Shown here: one piece after another, positions 31,235 to 41,387 of the stretch
Layout of the letters: every line of letters begins with the position of its first letter
Numbering within the stretch: the first letter of the stretch is position 1
Assembly (NCBI GenBank): GCA_015179125.1
Contig: WHVA01000021.1
Coordinates: 310,001-374,000 of the forward strand
Direction: 5' to 3'
Length of the DNA stretch: 64,000 nucleotides
From: Gautieria morchelliformis
Taxonomy: Eukaryota; Basidiomycota; Agaricomycetes; Gomphales; Gomphaceae
Translations under genes and position numbers: made by a program
The notes under the pieces: model-generated
Database searches by the model: none
What the model saw: the letters and a program-made list of their open reading frames with translations, nothing else
What the model was told of the DNA's origin: nothing

Positions 31235-31809
31235 ATGGATCTCAGTAACTTCGCCCTCGTCCCCTCAGTAGAGGACGAGGAAAACCCCGACCACGTCTCG
31301 TCGAGCGTGGCCGAGGAAGAGACGACGCCGGGCAACGAGCCGGCACCGCCCCCCCATTCCTCTCTGCCCAGAGACAAAGGAAAGGGCAGAGAAGTCTCGC
31401 CGTCGTCAGACAGTAGAGCAACAATGTCGAGGCGGGCACAAAGCCACGACTTGAACTGACGCTCACGAAGTAGAGCGACGATGATCGTCCCTGAAGGGGG
31501 ACGACGGCAAAAAGGACGAGCCCCAGACGATGGTCAGGGCTCGGAATACTCGAGCTCCAGTCGCAAGAGCTCGGGGGCTCACGCCATCGACCACGAGATG
31601 GCAGAGGCCCTGAACAAACAGGTGCAGGCTGCGCTGCACCGAAGCACGCTGACGCGCTACAAGCACGATCAGCTGGCATCGCAGCTTGACAACGCCACCG
31701 CCGCCCTAATGGCAATCGGCAAGGAACTCCACCAGGCGGAGGAGATCAGGCTGCAAGATGCAGCCACGCTGGAGGACGTCGCGAAAGCCCTCCGCCCATG
31801 CGGGGAACG
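31235..31809 (+). pseudogene. B1 gag, N-terminal part
   Basis: Matches B2 gag (about 62080-62660 on the minus strand): ALVPSVEDEENPDHVSSS, a Ser/Arg-rich region, and the helix VQAALHRSTLTRYKHDQLAS. It ends where the C2 LTR begins. A low-complexity linker in gag, function unknown. Fossil piece. Confidence 0.75.
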
Positions 31810-32462
31810 TGTTACGTATCGAGATTTCCGCTAAGTCGGAACTGGAAAGGACAGCGGCTTCAACTTGTAGGTTGCGCCCCCAATGAACTATCGTCCTAGG
31901 TATTTCAGAAATGGGTCGGAAGGCGGAATGTACTGAACTGAATATTCGTCGGAACTTGGGGCGGAATTGAGGTGGAAGACGGAAGGCGGAGAGACTGAGG
32001 TTTTGCTAGACTCGCTGTGCTAAGAACAGGAGATGGAGTGAAGGAAATCAAGTATCGAAGGCGATTATCTGATTGCAGAATAACAGACATACATGACAGG
32101 CTTTTATACAAAGAGCTGAGACAACAGGTAATGAGGTAGTACTAAGCAAATTCCGGGGGAAGCGGAAGTTGAGTAGACAATGCGTGGGAACTAACTAATT
32201 GGGAACAATGGGACTACAAGGGGGGTTCAGGGTAAGGTAAAACAATGGCAAAGAACAAGGGGCCGGGAAAACATATCTGACAACGAAACACAAGGAGGGC
32301 CGGACATATGGTCTTGATGAACGATGAAGTGGGTCCGGTGGGTTTGAGTAATCGAGTCGAAAGAACAAGGGAATAGAACAATGGGCGGAATGTCGGAAAT
32401 ATCGGAGGGGCGGATAGTGTTGCGAACTTAAGGTCGGAAGTTGGAAATGAACGGTCGTAACA
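31810..32462 (-). repeat. C2 3' LTR
   Basis: 653 bp, TGTTACGTATCGAG to CGGTCGTAACA. Rich in CGGAA pentamers (about a dozen). ATTATCTGATTGCAG, the presumed transcript start (read on the minus strand), lies near 32064. Confidence 0.88.
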
Positions 32463-32498
32463 GTATCTCCCTTCTAAGGTCGAGCCCCGCGAGACCAC

Positions 32499-33828
32499 AT
32501 GTCGGATCACGTGACCTGTGAACAAACACGTCTGAGTTTGAAAGATAGGCGGGAAGCAGAACGCGTCTTGTTTCAAGATACAATGAACCCCTCATTCGAT
32601 TTCTCCAAAATGCTTGCACAAAAGGAACTGGCGGAAAAACAAGCGGCCAAGGAAGCTGCGCGGAAAGAGAAGGAACGGTTGGAAGAGGAGTGCAGGGAGA
32701 AGGTGCAGAAAGAACAGGAGCGTCGGGACCAGGAGCGGAAGGAGAAGGCGGAACGGGACCGTAAACACCACGAGGAGGAGTTGCGCCTCCGCGAGGAACA
32801 GCGGAAACGGGACATGGCCAAAAAAGCTGCGGAGGACAAGGCCGCGACGGAAAAGGGAGGGAAATCCTGGGTGAGTCGGAAATGTCGTGTGAGGTGTTTC
32901 TGGAGCTCACGGAAAGAACTGCCAGAGGGTCGTAGAATCCGAGTGGGAGTCGGAAGCGGAAAGCACTGCGGAAAGCACACCGCCTCCAGAGAGCCAGGGG
33001 AAGCAGAAGGGAGTTGCTCCCATGCTGAACATTGTTGCAGAGCGGAAATGGAGGGCGGACAAGTTCCAGCAGGCTCAGAAGGATAAGATGGCCTGGATAC
33101 TGGAGTTGCGGGAGTTGGGGCTGGAGAATCCCACGACGAAAAAGTGGAAAACAAGGGACGATGATGAGGAAGAGAAAGCCCCGTGCGACCCATGCGAAAC
33201 CAAGGGACTGGATTGCGTGTGGTCTAACAATCCGCGGGAGACCTCCTGTGAACAGTGCCGAGACAAGAAGAGGCGCTGCGTCGTGGACGGTTGCGCCGCG
33301 AGGGTGGAAAGGAAAAGGCGCAGGGTCGAGACCGTGGGGCCTGAAACCCCCAAGTCAAAACTGGGACCGAGCGGAAAAAAGGCTGCGGAAGGATTTCTGG
33401 TGACCGGAAACTCAGACACAGCGGTACTCAACCACTTCTCCATGGTGTCACCGCTGTTTGACATTGCCGATTCATTGAGGGGTATCCAGAAAACCCAACG
33501 CGGGATCCGGAACCTCCTTGCCGAGATGGTGGTTGTTCAGGAACAGCAGTTATTGTCGTTCCAGAACCAAATGACCGTCATGTCGACGGTTTTGGAACAA
33601 TTTAAACGGGAGTTCTGGTGGCGGAATGACATGCTCTGGGATTGCATGGAGGTGCGCATGCAGGAGCAGGAGAACGAGGCAGAAGCGGGTACGAGCCAAA
33701 GGGCAGAAGCGAGGGTGAGGACTGAGTTGGTGAACGTGAGGATAGGACATGCGGAAGAAGGTCCGGAAGTGGAGAACGAGGACGAGGGGGAAACAATGAG
33801 GGAGGAGTGGGTGTCAAAAGACTTGTAG
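32499..33828 (+). CDS. C2 antisense Zn-cluster-like accessory ORF
   Basis: Opposite to C2 pol, between the chromodomain and the LTR. The first part (to about 32870) encodes a long charged coiled coil (AQKELAEKQAAKEAARKEKE). A 55-nt GT...AG interval lies at 32871-32925. The second part has a helical KWRADKFQQAQKDKMAW segment and then CDPCETKGLDC and CEQCRDKKRRC near 33184-33285, with the CX2CX6C spacing of Zn(II)2Cys6 clusters and a basic tail VERKRRR. Further on come SDTAVLNHFSMVSPLFDIA, a Gln-rich helix and an acidic end. C1 carries the same ORF in the same place, so it belongs to the element. The family is not recognised; nuclear DNA binding is an inference from the cysteines alone. Confidence 0.65.
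32871..32925 (+). other. intron-like interval in the antisense ORF of C2
   Basis: GTGAGT ... GCCAG, 55 nt, at the position matching 14913-14967 in C1. Confidence 0.55.
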
Positions 33829-33940
33829 ATATTTTTCTTGAGGTGTTGGAAAGTAGTATAACGGAGAATTAATCGGATTTTGACATATGACTTGAGAACT
33901 GTAAGAAAACAATGGGGTATCGGAATGAGGTCGGAATTGA

Positions 33941-34290
33941 CTAAGGCGCGGAAATGGGGCCAGGCTTATCAGGATATGACTTGTGAAAATCAGAGACGAG
34001 GTCAGAGGCGTGGTCTAGTTCTGTGGTGGAAATCCACGAGGTCTCTTCGTCAGTGTTTTCATAGCCTGCCCACTTGACTAGGTACTGGAGTTGGCAGCGG
34101 TATCGTCTGTCTAGCTTGGAGTTGAGAATCTCCGAGATCTCATATTCCGGTTCTCCGTCGATGATGACTGGTGGAGGCAGAGGTTGTTCTCGATTCGGAA
34201 TTGTATTCGGAACTGCGGGTTCAAGCATGGAGACATGGAATACCGGGTGTACTGCGCGCATATTGTCAGGAAGTCTGAGAGTGAAAGAAC
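33941..34290 (-). pseudogene. C2 chromodomain end of pol
   Basis: On the minus strand: VHPVFHVSMLEPAVPN, the integrase tail typical of Ty3 elements, then PPVIIDGEPEYEISEIL and the chromodomain LQYLVKWAGYENTDEETSW. Nearly the same as C1 24392-24712. It ends at the junction to B1 gag. Fossil piece. Confidence 0.82.
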
Positions 34291-35510
34291 TTGAAGTCGC
34301 ACACTGGCAGTGTAAAGAAGCCGCAGCCGCGCGCAGCCACACGTGGGCACTCGAGCTACTAGCGAAGAACGCTGAAGAGACAGTGGCCCACAGCCACACC
34401 GCTCAGCTGCCTGACGAGCAGCTCACGCGAGCCGTACAGGACGCATGGCAGGCGCACGCAGCCTACAACAGCAGGCTGTGGATCCGCAACGCGGGACTGA
34501 CCGGGGACACCAGGCACAAAATGCCCCCGGAACCGAGAGCACAAAATGCTCCTGACCCCGAGCCCGATCCGGGCCCGGGGCCCATCAGGGCATATAACAG
34601 CCTGCCCCACACGGCGTCACAGCCGCGCGAGCGATCCATGGCCCCAACGGAAGGCCAGGGAATCCCTGACCAGGCCGACGTCATACCAATGGAGCCTTAC
34701 GACCGGATCACACGGATGATCCGCGTGGCGTTAGCAGACGCCGTGGACACAGACCCGGAGAAGTCTGTGCTAGTGAAAGCCGGCGTGAAATTGGCTCACC
34801 CCGAGCCATATGCCGGGGGAGCTGACCTCGAAGAGTTTGAAATCTTCATGGCAGGCATCCTAAGATGGCTGAAAATGAATTGCCTCCTAGGGCCAACCAG
34901 CATAGACATGCAGGTCGGCTACATGGGCACTCGCCTCACCGGCGAAGCCCAGGAGTGGTTCCTTCGAAACGTTGAACGCTTCGATCGCCAGGTCCGCAGC
35001 TGGACGCTGGAAACTGTGATGCAAGGCCTTCAAAAAAGGTTCCTGCACACACTGACGTACCATCATGCATCGAATAAATTCGACGCGGTCATGCAGGGCA
35101 TTAAAACCGTTCAGGAAATGCTGAACGAGCTCACAAAATATGCGGCATGTATGATACAGCCGCCAGACGATTACATGTTCCGGAGACGGTTCGTGTCGGC
35201 GCTGCGCAACGAGGTCCTCAAAAAGGGCTATAATGCCGAGAGCAGCTCAATAGAGCAACTCTTCGAGATGGCCCAGATGATCGAGGAGGCATCCCGATAC
35301 AACATGGGGATGCGCCGTGCAGAAAGCGCAGCAGCAACGGCAAGCGCTGCCCGGCTCACAGGGAGCAAGCCGTTGACACAAGCGGGCCTGACCAGGCCCA
35401 ACCTGTTCTCAAGAAGCGGAACAGGACAATGGCTGCCGCCCCCACGCCCAGCACAAGCTGGACGCCTGCCTGAAGCTAAACAGCCTCAAGCATCAGGGTC
35501 GTCCCCATGA
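34291..35510 (+). pseudogene. B1 gag, main part
   Basis: Encodes a coiled-coil lead (ELLAKNAEETVAHSHTAQL), a Pro-rich linker, and the retrotransposon gag domain (PEPYAGGADLEEFEIFMAGI, GYMGTRLTGEAQEWFLRNVE, RFVSALRNEVLKKGYNAESS). It ends in a basic Pro/Gln-rich stretch. The open frame starts a little earlier in C2 sequence, so that start is not the gene's own. Followed by the zinc knuckle and protease frame at 35532. Fossil. Confidence 0.85.
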
Positions 35511-35531
35511 CCTGCCCCACCAGCGAAAGCG

Positions 35532-36458
35532 TTGGGCCGGCCTAACGATCGGTCCAGCGGCAGCCAAAGCAGCACCACGTGCTTTGAATGTGGCCAACTT
35601 GGCCACAAGAAGGCGGAGTGCCCCCGGCTTAGGTCCGGTAAAAGGACAGCAGCCGCGAGGCACAACGATGAGGCCGAGGATCCGGAGATGGATCTCGGTC
35701 AAAATTCTCTTCAACAGATTGATGAAGAGGGGGAGGGTGATCCCCAACCCAACGACACTCCGGACAACGGAGACGTGCCCGCTGAAGAGTGGGGCCCCGA
35801 GCCGTCCCAATACTATGAATGGGACGAGGAGGTGGAAGACACCACCTACAGGTCCAGCGTGATCAGATTCGCGCCGGAGGACAAAACCGCCACGAAAGTC
35901 ATGGCGGAACGCACGTCGGTCATGCCAGACAAGACGGCCGAGCCGGTGTATCACCACCGAAGCAAACACAGGACGCGGCCAACGCGCCCGCGTAGCGAGA
36001 ACCGTACCCTATCGGGGTACTGGGAAATAAACGGCGTAAAAGCCCACTGCCTGCTAGATAGTGGCAGCGAAGGGGTACTGCTATCCCCCAAATTCACGCG
36101 AGCTACAGGGATGAAGACATTCTCCCTGGAGCAGCCAATCGCGCTGCAGCTAGCCTGCATAGGCAGCCATTCCATGATCAACTATGGAACGAACACGACC
36201 ATCAAATTTGGTCATGAGACATACGACGAATATTTCGACGTAGTGAACGTCGAATATTATGATGCTATCTTAGGGACACCGTTCCTAAGGAGATTCAGCA
36301 TAACCCTGGACTTCTCGAGCCCAGGGACGATCAGCAAGGGGAACGAAGTGATCCCCACGGGCAAGGTCTCGTTCGACGACGACGGATCGACGAACGAGGA
36401 CAAGGGGCCACGGGTGAGCAGGATCACCCAGGCACCGAAGCCTAACCTGGCTCATTGA
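35532..36458 (+). pseudogene. B1 nucleocapsid zinc knuckle and protease
   Basis: A zinc knuckle CFECGQLGHKKAEC (about residues 17-30) is followed by an acidic linker and an aspartic protease with AHCLLDSGSEGVLLSP (about residues 170-185) and GTPFLRRFSITLDF near its end. This is the usual Ty3 order. The continuation to RT begins near 36537. Fossil; the B2 counterpart is at about 59186-60600. Confidence 0.85.
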
Positions 36459-36536
36459 AGCCAGGAGGACGAGTCACGGGACGACTCATCCTCTAACTCA
36501 CCCTACAACCGTAGGGAGAGGCGCTCTCACCTAACG

Positions 36537-37987
36537 GTGAAAGCGATGGGGAAGAGGAAAGTGATTCCGCATGCTGCGGGACCTAATAGATGCACACAAC
36601 GCCTAATGGCTTCTAAGCCAACCGCCACCATCATCCTCACGGATGATGACCTTCCTCACCTCCGCGAGGAATGGATGGAACGAATCACTGACTTAGTCAG
36701 TGGAATTCCATTAGAACTCCCGCCACTACGGGAGATCAACCATGAGATCAACCTCATCGATCCCAACAAGCACATGCGGCATCGACTACCAAAATGCCCC
36801 GAACACTTCCGAGAGGAACTGTCGGCTAATATAGAACGATACACCACTGCAAAGTGGTGGATTCTGGCAGTTGCGCAGCAGGCCGTGCCCATGCTGTGTG
36901 TGCCGAAGAAGAACGGTATGTTGAGAACCGTCTTCGATCTGCGCCAGCAGAACGAGAACACGGTGAAGGACGTCAGAAGCATACGAGCAGATCTGGATCC
37001 ATCCGGATCACGTAGCAAAGACAGCCTTTGCCACGATCCTTGGCACCTTCAGGAGCCAGGTGATACAGATGGGGGACTGTAACGCCCCATCAACATTCCA
37101 ACGGCTGATGACAGCCATTTTCCATGACTGCATAGGTCGCTTCGTCCATGTATACATGGACGACATCTTCATATTCTCGCTCTCAATACAAGAGCATGAA
37201 GAGCACCTCTACATCATCTTTGACAGACTGAGGAAGAATCACCTCTTTCTGAGCAAGAAAAAGGTGGACCTCTACTCCATCCGAATGGAGTGCCTCGGCC
37301 ATATGATCGATGGCCGAGGGGTACATGCCGACGAGGACAAGATGCAACGCATCCGCGAGTGGCGTAGGCCACGGACGTTCAACGACGTCCAGCATTTCCT
37401 CGGGCTGGTACAGTATCTGGCACACTACATGCCAGATGTTAGCGCATATACCACCCCACTATCGGGCTGTGCGCGTAATAACCGTCCATTCAAATGGACA
37501 CCACTACTCGACAAATGCTGGCAAAGCATTAAGGCATTGGCCTGTAAGGCCCTGCTCCTGCATCCAGTAGACGCAAGGTGCCCAGAGCCGATCTGGGTGA
37601 TCACCGACGGGTCGAAAGCTGGCGTCGGTGCGGTCTATGGCCAAGGTCCTGACTGGAAAACCTGTTGACCTGCCGGCTTCTTGTCAAAGAAGTTCAGCGT
37701 TGCTCAGCAACACTACCGGACTCACGGGCACGAGACGATTGGGGTGCTCGAGGCTCTCATGAAATGGGAGGACAAACTGCTGGGGCGAAGGTTCACCCTC
37801 ATCACAGACCACAAAGGGCTCGAGTACTTCAAAACCCAGAAGAGCCTATCTGACCGCCAGGTCAGATGGTGGGAGTTTCTCTCCCAGTTCAATTTCAACA
37901 CCGTTCATGTTGACGGTGTAGAGAACAAGGTAGTGGACTGCCTGTCGCGCTACTACAAGAACAACACGAGTGATGACAATCACCCGG
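36537..37987 (+). pseudogene. B1 reverse transcriptase and RNase H
   Basis: 36537-37020 has the RT lead-in (LPPLREINHEINLIDP) and VPKKNGMLRTVFDLRQQNEN. 37060-37668 has GDCNAPSTFQRLM, the catalytic VHVYMDDIFIF and the connection GLVQYLAHYMPDVSAY, then VITDGSKAGVGAV at the RNase H start. 37681-37987 has the RNase H end (LITDHKGLEYF, VDGVENKVVDCLSRYY). The E LTR interrupts it at 37988. Fossil with a few breaks. Confidence 0.85.
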
Positions 37988-39423
37988 TGTTAGGGATCAT
38001 CCACAAAGTAGCTACCTATTTATGAACATTTACTAGGTAGTTAATTAGTTTCAAATGTCCTCAAGGAAGGTTGTATTAATATTTCTATGCTACACTCACA
38101 TTGGGTCCACAAGATACAACAATCTCTTGATAGTTTAGCTAAGAATCCCCCACGGTCACATGACTATCACATGACCTCAAAAACAGCTCAAAGTCACCTG
38201 ATCATCCACAGTCACCTGACAATCACCTGACCTCAAAGTCACTTGATTATCTACGGTCACCTGACAATCACATGACACAGTCACATGACCTCAATCTAGC
38301 ATGAAGTCACATGACTTTCCTTCATCACATGATAATCACATGAGCGTGGGATTTTCTTACATACTCTTAGCTTTACTGTCACAGAGCTGTGACTTTAACC
38401 CAATATAGCAATAGAACCTTCCACAGCCTTCCAATAGTTTCCAAACCTTTCCTGAAGCTTCTCTAAGCTTCCACAAGGTTCTTCACAGTAGTAGAAGCCT
38501 CTACAAGGTTCCTGGCAGTAGTTACATAAGCTAGATAGATGCAGTATAAATAGCCTGCAGTTTTAGCAGTGAAGCAATCAATCATCTTTCACCCAAACCA
38601 CTCATACCTTGAGTAACTGAAGTGTGACTTCAACACAGCCTTGTACCGAAGTACTGGCTCACTGACTTGGCTACAGTCTAAGATTGCAGCAACTCTGATT
38701 GGCTCTGAGAAGTACAAGAGTGCTCTATTTTAATTGCAGCAGGCTCTGAATAATCGCGCTGCGAACAGCAACATTACTAAGAGTAACTGATTAGTAATCC
38801 TGTACCATTATACGCCACTCTGAGCAGTGATCTAATAGACTTGGTTATTAGTTATTCAATTCACACAATAGATTATTAACTTAACTCTGAGTTAAGTGGG
38901 TTAATAGCCTTTTGAGTAATTGATCTTTCTTGATCAATCAACGCACTGCAGATATTAACCTAACTCAGGGTAAGTGAGTTAATATCCTACGTTTGTTGAG
39001 TTGGAAAACCAGAAAAGCCACGAGAATAGTGACATACTTGAACTGAGGAAGAGTTCAAGCGCAGAACTATCTTTTCACGTCTTGGGGATTATTGTTGTCT
39101 TTAATTCACTCGACCCGTGGTCCTAAGACTCTAGGTAGCTTTCCCCCTTAAAGTATCTGGACCCTTGGACGCCTAATAACATTCTTTGACCTCACAAAGT
39201 ATTGCACAATCTAAGAACTACATGTGTTCAGTTAAATCTCTATTGCTACACTTCCTGTACCAATACTGATTCTGATTGTTCACCGGAGTATAATTTCTTA
39301 ATTGGGTTCTCCGTTAAAATAGTTTCAAAGCTTGCGTGTGCTTGTAAAGTCAAATCTCTGATTGAACTTTAGAATTGTGTTTAACACCACAGTTTTACGT
39401 TTAGTTCAACGGGTTCCAAAACA
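37988..39423 (+). repeat. E-type solo LTR, 1436 bp, in B1 pol
   Basis: Flanked by CCCGG duplications (37983-37987, 39424-39428). Starts TGTTAGGG, ends GGGTTCCAAAACA. It has twelve TCACNTGA octamers at about 38155-38344, TATAAATA at 38545, and many TTCC/GAAGCTTC segments between them. No ORF of note. Confidence 0.85.
38155..38344. repeat. cluster of twelve TCACNTGA octamers
   Basis: Seven TCACATGA, four TCACCTGA and one TCACTTGA in about 190 bp, about 200 bp upstream of the TATA box of the E LTR. Confidence 0.8.
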
Positions 39424-40897
39424 CCCGGACCACGTCTTCGTGAATGCAGATGAGTTGTTGCCCACCGACTGGTATATCGAGCTGTGAACAGCGGTGACAA
39501 GATGCTCTAAACACCTCGCTGAGAAGACAGAGGCGAGAGTAACGGAATCCGCCGCATTAAATGAGGGCTCACCAGAGCCCGCGAACGTCGCCGCGTCACG
39601 CGAGGACGATGATGATGATGTCAGAGTCATTGCGGCAGGGAATGATGGCCCGCCCTTGCACCAGGTCATCGAGCAAGGCGTAGAACTGTCTAAGGTCCTA
39701 CGAGACGCGTACTACAGGGACTCCATGTTCACAAAAATCATGGTGCACCCGGACGTGCACCCAAGATTCGGGATCCGGGACGGGCTGATCTGGACTAAGA
39801 ACCAGCTCAAAAGAGATGTCATTGCCGTCCCCCGCTCTGTTCTTCAAGGGGGAAGGAAGCTGATTGAAATCATCATCGATCGGGCACATCAGATAGTCGG
39901 CCACTACGGCCATCTGAAGACTTCGAACTACGTTCGAAGATCATATTGGTGGCCGGGCATGAGCCCAGACATAGAAGCATTCTGCACATCGTGCGCGAGG
40001 TGTCAGATGACGAAAACCGGACCACAACGGCCAAAGGCCTACTACACAGCCTACCCATTCCGGATAAGCCGTGGCAGTCGATTGGCATCGACTTCATGGG
40101 GCCCCTGCCCAAATCCAACGACTGTGACTACCTGATGGTAGTCATTGACCGACTAACGTTGCTCGTACACCTCGTACCAACCACGACGAGCATGTCAGCC
40201 AAGGGAGTAGCCTGGCTGTTTCTGAAGGAGGTCGTTCGACTCCACGGAGTTCCTGACTCCATCGTCTCGGACAGAGACTCAAAGTTCACGTTGATCTTCT
40301 GGTGTGAACTACAGCGACTCATGGGGACTAAGCTCCTCATGTCAACTGCCTTCCATCCCCAAACGGATGGAGCAACCGAGCGGGCAAACCGCTCGATCGG
40401 CCAGATACTGCGCGCGGTCGTCAGAAACGATCAGAAGGATTGGGCATTGAAATGCCCAATGGTTGAGGTCGCCCTCAACAGCAACGTCAGCGCGACCACA
40501 GGGTTCGCACCTTTTGAGCTGAAACACGGCTATATGCCGCGGATAGACCTCCCCATAGCCGTGGACACCCCGTTCAAAGGGGTAGCCCGGTTCGCACATC
40601 AGGCAAAATGGAACCTGATGGCGGCACATGATGCAATCATAGAGCATCGAGTGACGCAAACGTTTCATGCAAACAAGAAACGTATGGCGAGCGACAGGTA
40701 CGCGGCTGACGACCGCGTCTACCTTTCAACACAAAACCTAACTCTCCCGAAAGGAAGAGCCAGAAAGCTAGTCCCGCGGTACATCAGACTGTACCGCATT
40801 GTCGAGGCTCACAATGATGCCTCGACAGTGACCCTTGATCTTCCCGACGAGCTGAAAAGCTGTCGCATTTCACCGGTCTTCCATTCAAGCCTCGTAC
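39424..40897 (+). pseudogene. B1 integrase
   Basis: 39494-40135 carries an acidic linker, then the zinc region (HQIVGHYGHLKTSNY, CTSCARCQ). 39946-40902 carries the core (GIDFMGPLP, VSDRDSKFTL, TDGATERANRSIGQIL) and the C-terminal part (RVYLSTQNLTLPKGRARKLV, SPVFHSSLV). The two open frames overlap. The chromodomain follows beyond A3, at 47631. Fossil. Confidence 0.85.
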
Positions 40898-41387
40898 TGT
40901 AAGGGCAACCCTGGCTGGTTGTGGAGATCACACTACCACACAACTGACAAGGGGAAATCCAAAGTATGTATAAATGAACAGAGTATACAAGAGAGGGGAT
41001 TCTCACCTGACAAGGGGAAATCCAAAGAGAAAAGTCTAAGGACCCCCAATGTCAGCGAGCCCGTACTATACTACGCTGCGCAGCCAGGGACAACACTTGG
41101 CACCCGCCATCAACCCTGCATCCTCCTGACCTCCCTGACCCTTGATCGACCCTTGATGCCACCTATTACGCGAGTTGCTTGATTTCCGACACTGTTCCGA
41201 GAGTGGAAGTCAGAAATTGGAGTGGAACTGGCAAGGTGAACAGAACTGGTGGAAGTTCTCCCAGAAGTGGAATCATTTCCGAAAGCGGAGGCGGAGATGG
41301 AATCGGAACCGGAAGCGGAGTCGGAAATGGAGTCGGAACTGGGTGTGGTGTCGGAACTGGAAATGGAAAACAGGGTGTCCCCTGACA
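40898..41387 (-). repeat. A3 3' LTR
   Basis: 490 bp, TGTAAGGGCAACCC to CCCCTGACA; next to it (41388-41402) is the purine tract. Confidence 0.94.

Larger units (their letters stand above)
31810..34290 (-). mobile_element. Family C element C2, partial
   Basis: Sense strand minus. Left LTR (31810-32462), antisense accessory ORF (32499-33828), and the chromodomain end of pol (33941-34290). It lies in B1 gag; the 5' half and second LTR are not present. Fossil. Confidence 0.85.

Noticed and set aside
33022-33828. Host Zn(II)2Cys6 transcription factor gene
   Set aside because: The same ORF lies at the same position in C1, inside the LTR boundaries, so it belongs to the element.
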